Source of the DNA: a virus
Length of the DNA: 34,138 bases
Strand: one strand, 5' to 3'
Virus record (IMG/VR): IMGVR_UViG_3300042386_000397
Span: 1 to 34,138 of that record
This document shows, piece by piece, positions 29,850 to 34,138 of the stretch (position 1 is the first letter of the stretch; each line of letters begins with the position of its first letter). The notes beneath the pieces are model-generated. The model was not told the DNA's origin, did no database searches, and saw only the letters and a program-made list of their open reading frames with translations. The position numbers and the translations under genes were made by a program.

Positions 29850-31238
29850 TTAAGCTCCGTATTGTGAGTTGTACCATGCAGCCAGAGGAGATGCCACATC
29901 ACGAGGCACTGCTGGCATGAGATTGTTGTAGTTCTGTTGAATAGCTCTGTAATAATCTGCAGTATTCAAAGGGATACCTTGAGTGGGTAGTGCACCTACA
30001 GGCATTGTAGAAGTATTAGATGGTGGGGGTGTTAGAGCATTAGTTACAGCACCAGCACCTAAAACACTGACAAGAGAATTAATAACTGAAGGTGTTAACC
30101 AAGTTGGAAGTGTAGTTGGAGGTACTACTGTTGGAGTTACAGGTGTCACTGGAGTAGTAGGTGTTACTGGTGTAGTTGGGGTAGCGGGTGTTGTAGGAGT
30201 AGTTGGAGTAGTCACCACTGTCGTAGGTACTGTATATGGAGGAGTATATACACCTGTATTCAAAGCACCATTACCTAAGCCAATATTGCCTGTAGTTACA
30301 CCTGTGTTAAGTGCGTTAGCTCCTACATTAGCTGTGTTTGTAAGTCCTGTTAAACCACCCACTGTAGCAGCTGTATTAGCACCAGTACCTAACAATTCAG
30401 CACCCAAGGTAGAACCTGAAAGAATACCAGTACCCACTAAAGGAGTTGTACTTGTAGTGCCTAGTAAATCAATACCTAAATTAGAACCTGATAATAGACC
30501 TGTACCTGTAAGACCAGCTAAACCTGTACCAGTACCTAATAAAGCTGTACCAAGTTGAGAACCTGTAAGAACACCAGTTCCAGTTAAGCCACCACCAACT
30601 GTGATGCTATTCAATCCTGAGGTAAGTCCAGCATTAAGGCCATAGCCAGCACTAGTTCCTGTAAGACCTGTGCCAGTACCCATATTCACAACATTGGCAA
30701 GACCAGAACCTCCACCAGTAGTTGCAGCAGTTCCTAAAGTTTCAGCTCCAACAGGAGCACCACCAAACAATCCACCACCATAAGCACCAAATAAAGCAGC
30801 TAGAACTACAGGGTCTTTAAAAGCTTCAGCTAGACCACCAAAGAATGAAGTATCTCCGCTTGATGTTGTTTGAAATGTATTTAAATACTCACCTGTAGGT
30901 GAAAAGTTTTGTACGTCTGTGCCTACGGCAACTTGGTCATTTACTCCACCAGTAGTTTTGTAAACTTGTATATTTTCTAATGGCCCAATGACTTCACTCT
31001 CTCCTGCACCATAGGTTTGATATTGGGGTTGAACCCAAGTATCACCAAGTAAAACAGCTTGATTGGGAGGAACTGTAGCTGCAGCACGAGCAATAATCTC
31101 ATTCTCCGATACTCCAGTAGATTCAGCCAGTTGAGCTGGTGAGATACCAAAGGTAGCCATATCAGCTGCAAGCTGAGCATCACTTAAGCCGGGGTTAGCC
31201 TTCAAGTAGTCAAATACTTGTTGATTAGTGAATGCCAT
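29850..31238 (-). CDS. Low-complexity Gly/Thr/Pro-rich virion protein
   Basis: The 462-residue protein has an N-terminal helical domain (QQVFDYLKANPGLSDAQLAA, FGISPAQLAESTGVSENEII) followed by RAAATVPPNQAVLLGDTWVQ. I recall such a start in proteins of betaproteobacterial phages and prophages. A hydrophobic Gly segment (VVLAALFGAYGGGLFGG, 144-160), three 24-25 residue repeats (218-286), a Thr-Pro tract (about 343-369) and the C-terminal DYYRAIQQNYNNLMP/AAWYNSQYGA region follow. Its stop abuts the fibre ATG. It is probably a virion protein; function unknown. Confidence 0.65.
   Translation of the reverse strand: MAFTNQQVFDYLKANPGLSDAQLAADMATFGISPAQLAESTGVSENEIIARAAATVPPNQAVLLGDTWVQPQYQTYGAGESEVIGPLENIQVYKTTGGVNDQVAVGTDVQNFSPTGEYLNTFQTTSSGDTSFFGGLAEAFKDPVVLAALFGAYGGGLFGGAPVGAETLGTAATTGGGSGLANVVNMGTGTGLTGTSAGYGLNAGLTSGLNSITVGGGLTGTGVLTGSQLGTALLGTGTGLAGLTGTGLLSGSNLGIDLLGTTSTTPLVGTGILSGSTLGAELLGTGANTAATVGGLTGLTNTANVGANALNTGVTTGNIGLGNGALNTGVYTPPYTVPTTVVTTPTTPTTPATPTTPVTPTTPVTPVTPTVVPPTTLPTWLTPSVINSLVSVLGAGAVTNALTPPPSNTSTMPVGALPTQGIPLNTADYYRAIQQNYNNLMPAVPRDVASPLAAWYNSQYGA
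30384..30587 (-). repeat. Three tandem coding repeats LTGTGxLxGSxLGxxLLGT
   Basis: Within the 462-residue protein, units begin at residues 218, 243 and 267 (LTGTGVLTGSQLGTALLGT, LTGTGLLSGSNLGIDLLGT, LVGTGILSGSTLGAELLGT). A Thr-Pro repeat tract follows at 30132-30212. The variation falls at a few fixed positions, as expected for duplicated structural units. Confidence 0.85.
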
Positions 31239-31243
31239 GATAG

Positions 31244-31576
31244 TTACTCGCCTTTTCTGTATAACTCAAACGTGTTGATAATATTCATTGTGGAGCCAGT
31301 CTCAGAAGTTGCTCGAACTTGATCGCCCTCTTCAAGAACAATATAAGCACCATCATTAAATTTAATAAACTGAGTAGTACTTAACACATAGTTATCTAAT
31401 ACGTAAATCTCAGTTGCTGCGCTTGAGTCATACCACACAACATCAATAAATTTATTATTACCTGAGTGGTTTACAACGTAACAAAGAGGCCACCTAGCAT
31501 AGTAACCAGTAGGTACTGTAAACAGAGTAGTCTGCGTTGCAGCAGTAAGAACATTACCCGTCGATACTGGTTTCAT
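31244..31576 (-). CDS. Small beta-rich virion protein, 110 residues
   Basis: The protein begins MKPVSTGNVLTAATQTTLFT with VPTGYYARWPLCYVVNHSGN, and has a beta-sandwich-like pattern through KFIDVVWYDSSAATEIYVLD and VLEEGDQVRATSETGSTMNI. This is typical of phage head-decoration, neck or fibre-associated proteins. It follows the capsid gene group and precedes the 462-residue protein by 5 bases. The first 23 bases overlap the 56-residue gene upstream. The exact role is unknown. Confidence 0.6.
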   Translation of the reverse strand: MKPVSTGNVLTAATQTTLFTVPTGYYARWPLCYVVNHSGNNKFIDVVWYDSSAATEIYVLDNYVLSTTQFIKFNDGAYIVLEEGDQVRATSETGSTMNIINTFELYRKGE

Positions 31577-31724
31577 CTTGTTTTACTACTGTTTTCTTAG
31601 TTGCTTTAGGTGCTTCAACTACTTCAACTACCTCAGTGTAGCCAGTATGTTTACGCATCTCCAGAATCTCATGCTCTTGGAAGAACTCTACTGTGTTACC
31701 AGATTGAATACATTTGAATTTCAT
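31554..31724 (-). CDS. 56-residue small protein after the capsid gene
   Basis: ATG 31724 follows AAAGG at good spacing. The product MKFKCIQSGNTVEFFQEHEI continues with LEMRKHTGYTEVVEVVEAPK and a lysine-rich tail. I recall MKFxCIxSGNxVEF-type small proteins directly downstream of major capsid genes in phages, some with a mild zinc-ribbon look. The gene lies after the capsid terminator and overlaps the next gene. The function is unknown. Confidence 0.65.
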   Translation of the reverse strand: MKFKCIQSGNTVEFFQEHEILEMRKHTGYTEVVEVVEAPKATKKTVVKQDETSIDG

Positions 31725-31762
31725 TGCTGTTAACCTTTCTGATGTACTAGATTTAATACATT

Positions 31763-31796
31763 AAAAAGGCTCCCACACCTTATGAGCATGGGAACC
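31763..31796 (-). terminator. Rho-independent terminator after the major capsid gene
   Basis: On the minus strand GGTTCCCA (31796-31789) pairs with TGGGAGCC (31775-31768), eight pairs including one G-U, across a 13-base loop, followed by TTTTT (31767-31763). Partial termination here would leave capsid mRNA more abundant than that for downstream tail genes. Confidence 0.85.
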
Positions 31797-31808
31797 TAGT
31801 TAGTCTAC

Positions 31809-32768
31809 TTAGACGGGAACCACGAGGGCAACGCCACCGTAGTTACGCAGCTCAGCGCAACCGTACAAAGTATCAGCTGTGAACAATGTACCGAGGTACT
31901 CTTGTTTGTACTGAGTCTGTGAACGGACACCAACTTGCTCAACCAGAACCATAGAGTCTTTGTGAGCCATCAAGCACACACGACCCAAGCTAGTACCAGT
32001 ACCATCAGCAGCAGACTTAGCTGTGCCAGCATTGGACGAAACGTAGACTGGAACACCGTAGATGTCACCAATCATGCCGTTACGGATGCTGTTAGCAGAA
32101 CCAGCTTCACCAACGCTGTTGAAGGTTGTGAACTCAGTCAAACCCAAGATAGTGTTACGTACATTTGGGGGAATCAAGAAGAAGCGGTTGTCCATAGGAA
32201 CATCGCTGTCATCAAGACGCTGAATTGTACGACGAATGCCAGCAGCTGTCAAAGCTGAAGCATTACCAGCATTGGTGTTAGCTGTGTAGTCAAAGGCTGT
32301 AGAGCCATCACCACCAATGAAAGCACCAGCGTAGCGGAAGTTACCAGCACCAGCTGTTGAAACATTGAACTGTTGACCCAAGTTCACCAAGTCAGTATCA
32401 ACTTGACGACCCAAAGAGTAACCAGCATCATCAGTGTAGAACTGACGGAGGCTAGACAATGCTTGGGCTTCGACGATGTCCTCAATCAAACGTGAGTACT
32501 CGTAGTGCTTGTTGATAGAGATTGTAACTTCAGTCTCAGTAGCTGCAATCAATGTTACTTGTGTAGAAGCTGCCTTAGCAGAAGCATTGCCACGTGCAGG
32601 GACTGGAATGTGAACTACGTCACCTTTCTTGCCCTTGAAGCTCATCTTCTTAACTAGGTTAGCTGCAACCAAGCTCTTTTTGTACGCAGCAGCAATTTCG
32701 TCACTCCAAACTTCTGGAATAAACGTTGCTGCTGTGGTACTCGTTACGTGATCTGTTCCTAATGCCAT
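31809..32768 (-). CDS. Major capsid protein
   Basis: This 319-residue protein is the main shell subunit, probably of HK97 fold. It starts MALGTDHVTSTTAATFIPEV with an N-terminal arm followed by WSDEIAAAYKKSLVAANLVK. The core has VHIPVPARG, EVTISINKHYEYSRLIEDIV (E-loop to spine region) and DTDLVNLGQQ. The C-terminal part has RFFLIPPNVRNTILGL, YGVPVYVSSNAG and a final LRNYGGVALVVPV. The pattern is that of T7/environmental podophage capsids. A strong AGGAGA site precedes the start, the scaffold gene lies upstream and a terminator downstream. The codon choice is smoother, with more C-ending codons, than in neighbours, as expected for the most abundant protein. Confidence 0.9.
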   Translation of the reverse strand: MALGTDHVTSTTAATFIPEVWSDEIAAAYKKSLVAANLVKKMSFKGKKGDVVHIPVPARGNASAKAASTQVTLIAATETEVTISINKHYEYSRLIEDIVEAQALSSLRQFYTDDAGYSLGRQVDTDLVNLGQQFNVSTAGAGNFRYAGAFIGGDGSTAFDYTANTNAGNASALTAAGIRRTIQRLDDSDVPMDNRFFLIPPNVRNTILGLTEFTTFNSVGEAGSANSIRNGMIGDIYGVPVYVSSNAGTAKSAADGTGTSLGRVCLMAHKDSMVLVEQVGVRSQTQYKQEYLGTLFTADTLYGCAELRNYGGVALVVPV

Positions 32769-32801
32769 TTTAAAATTCTCCTGTGAATTTGTGAATTAAA
32801 T

Positions 32802-33608
32802 TTACTTTACCCTGCCTTCAGAGTACGCAGCCATAATCTCAGGTTGCAGTGCCTCATAACGGTCAGGATCTGTCATACGTAGCCGGATAAGGTCGGCACG
32901 ACGATATACTTTCTTAGAAGACTCTCCAGTTCCTCCAACATCGACACCAGCTGCTTTAAGGTTCTGTTTGCGGACAGCGTTACCTGCATCAGTAGTTTGT
33001 TGTGTCTTAGATGTACGAATCTGTTTGAATGTAGAAATCAGTTCATCAGCTGCATTAAAATCATAGTTAGCATCTGCCATTGCGTAGATATTAAGCCTCA
33101 TTGGAGAAGCTTTAACCCACTCAATAAACTCACCATCACGTACAACATCTGCAAAGTCAGGATGCTTCTTGTTGAGCATTGCTTGTGTCTGAATTTGCTT
33201 TAACTGCTGTGATGCCTGTTTAGCGGCAATTACGTCAGGATGATTCGCTACAGCACGATTAACGTGACTCTGCGGATCTTCAAAGAAATCAATCTCTTGT
33301 GAGGAGTTATTTACCTCATTTGGTTGAACTTGTTGTTGATTCTTTTGAGCTATGCTCTGTTTAATGAGATCATCAGCTAAACGTCTAACTTCACCAACTT
33401 CCTGTGCTTGCCTACCAATTAGCTTTTCAGCCTCTTGGTGCATACGAACAATGTCTTCGAGATTCTTCCCTTTGTACTTCTCAGGGATCTCTGGAGCTTG
33501 CTCTGCAGGTTGTTGAGTTTGTTGTACGCTTGTGGACTGTTGTTTAAAATCCTCAGCTTCTATCTCACTAACGTTACCTAGTTCCTCATTACTATCAATT
33601 AAAGCCAT
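32802..33608 (-). CDS. Capsid scaffolding protein
   Basis: The 268-residue acidic, Gln-rich, helical protein lies directly upstream of the major capsid gene. ATG 33608 (MALIDSNEELGNVSEIEAED) is preferred over an upstream in-frame start at 33653. The middle is disordered and Gln-rich (VQQTQQPAEQAP), with IPEKYKGKNLEDIVRMHQEA. The C-terminal segment is KVYRRADLIRLRMTDPDRYE, like the capsid-binding basic helices of podophage scaffolds. It would direct shell assembly and then leave. Confidence 0.85.
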   Translation of the reverse strand: MALIDSNEELGNVSEIEAEDFKQQSTSVQQTQQPAEQAPEIPEKYKGKNLEDIVRMHQEAEKLIGRQAQEVGEVRRLADDLIKQSIAQKNQQQVQPNEVNNSSQEIDFFEDPQSHVNRAVANHPDVIAAKQASQQLKQIQTQAMLNKKHPDFADVVRDGEFIEWVKASPMRLNIYAMADANYDFNAADELISTFKQIRTSKTQQTTDAGNAVRKQNLKAAGVDVGGTGESSKKVYRRADLIRLRMTDPDRYEALQPEIMAAYSEGRVK

Positions 33609-33675
33609 ACCTAACCTTTCCCTGTCCACGTGTGGATTACAGGATAATTTCAAAATAAAATTGGGTTGCCTGAAG

Positions 33676-33909
33676 CTACTCAGATCCTCTCTTTTGTTCC
33701 TGCTTGAGCCTGTCAGCTCTCACAGCAGCCCACTTAGCCGTAGCACCGGGGAAGTCACCAGATATGGCATCTAACCCAATGGTAGGAGCTGAAATGAGCC
33801 TGATAGCGTCCTTACTACATACTTTGCATTTTGCAGTGGTATGATCGCTATCTACCAGCGATTCAGTTATGTGATCGTTAGGGCATTGGAAGTCGTACAA
33901 CCGTTTCAT
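33676..33909 (-). CDS. Small zinc-ribbon protein (FmdB-like)
   Basis: The 77-residue protein starts MKRLYDFQCPNDHITESLVD and has a second pair CKVC near residue 28. A C/H metal-binding ribbon is therefore likely (CPNDH and CKVC). The region ISAPTIGLDAISGDFPGATA and the helical basic tail match a phage protein type that I recall before scaffold genes. The start overlaps the previous stop by ATGA (33906-33909). Its function is unknown; regulation or assembly is possible. Confidence 0.75.
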   Translation of the reverse strand: MKRLYDFQCPNDHITESLVDSDHTTAKCKVCSKDAIRLISAPTIGLDAISGDFPGATAKWAAVRADRLKQEQKRGSE

Positions 33910-34136
33910 TGTTGTAAGTCCTCATATACCTTCTCACACACAGCTTTACGCCCTAAAACCAATTCAAGAATATCTAACTGTCCTTTACGATAATAAAGTG
34001 TTTGTGTATCGTTGACAGTAGAAATATCGTTTAAACTAGCCTTAATCTCTTCAAAGTCTTCAATTAAGAAGCCCCAACCCTTAGTACTCATAGTATTAAA
34101 GGTTTCTTCGTAGTAAACTTGTAGGTCTTTTTCCAT
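33906..34136 (-). CDS. Small acidic protein between portal and scaffold genes
   Basis: The 76-residue acidic protein starts at ATG 34136, two bases from the window end. It reads MEKDLQVYYEETFNTMSTKG, then WGFLIEDFEEIKASLNDIST and a helical tail. I recall a similar YYxxxFxMxxTxGWxxLxED pattern in small proteins downstream of portal in podophages. Since its upstream sequence is missing, coupling to portal cannot be seen. Its exact role is unknown. Confidence 0.7.
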   Translation of the reverse strand: MEKDLQVYYEETFNTMSTKGWGFLIEDFEEIKASLNDISTVNDTQTLYYRKGQLDILELVLGRKAVCEKVYEDLQQ

Positions 34137-34138
34137 TT

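Noticed and set aside
29983-30558. Plus-strand frame of 191 codons opposite the low-complexity protein
   Set aside because: The Val/Gly/Pro-rich product arises from the antisense of Thr-Pro and Gly-Thr repeats, so it is a composition artefact.
29850-31238. Diversity-generating retroelement target in the repeat-rich virion gene
   Set aside because: No reverse transcriptase or template-repeat pair is visible, and repeat differences are not confined to adenine positions as far as I can see.

Overview
This window is most of the genome of a short-tailed (podovirus-type) tailed phage. The proteins are a complete phage set: T7-like primase-helicase, family A DNA polymerase, flap-type exonuclease, endonuclease I, terminase, portal, scaffold, major capsid protein, tail adaptor, S74 tail fibre and spanins. 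No host gene, tRNA, integrase or recognisable repressor is visible, and no T7-type single-subunit RNA polymerase is present, so transcription probably depends on the host polymerase. The host cannot be read directly. Clear AGGAG-type ribosome sites and the lambda-like Rz/Rz1 lysis cassette point to a Gram-negative bacterium. The N-terminus of the 462-residue virion protein resembles proteins I associate with betaproteobacterial (Burkholderiales, freshwater) phages, but that is only recollection.

Layout. There are two opposed transcription blocks. A roughly 1 kb AT-rich, repeat-rich divergent region (2311-3294) separates the leftward terminase/portal genes (1-2310) from a long rightward early/middle block (3295-17158). 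The rightward block starts with a cluster of small unknown genes, including a GP88-like cysteine-rich protein in a segment with its own codon habits (about 3.5-5.5 kb). More small genes follow (5.5-7.3 kb). Next comes the replication and nucleotide-metabolism module (7.2-17.0 kb): primase-helicase, DNA polymerase, ssDNA-binding protein, 5'-3' exonuclease, HExxH protein, endonuclease I, metallophosphoesterase, DUF3310-type protein and adenosylcobalamin-dependent ribonucleotide reductase. A strong bidirectional hairpin terminator (17162-17197) separates this block from the converging late block.

The late block (34136 down to 17204, minus strand) reads: two small proteins, scaffold, major capsid protein, a terminator, small virion proteins, a low-complexity virion protein, tail fibre, decoration-like and membrane proteins, head-tail adaptor, tail protein, three Ala/Gln-rich putative ejection proteins, then lysis genes (small membrane and lipoproteins, holin candidate, Rz with embedded Rz1, GH19 endolysin).

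The portal gene is cut by position 1 and transcription of the late block enters from position 34138. The two window ends are therefore probably neighbours in a circular or circularly permuted genome, with the rest of portal (an estimated 1.5-2 kb) missing. Packing is very tight: many genes overlap by ATGA or TAATG, and several small genes recovered here are under 60 codons.
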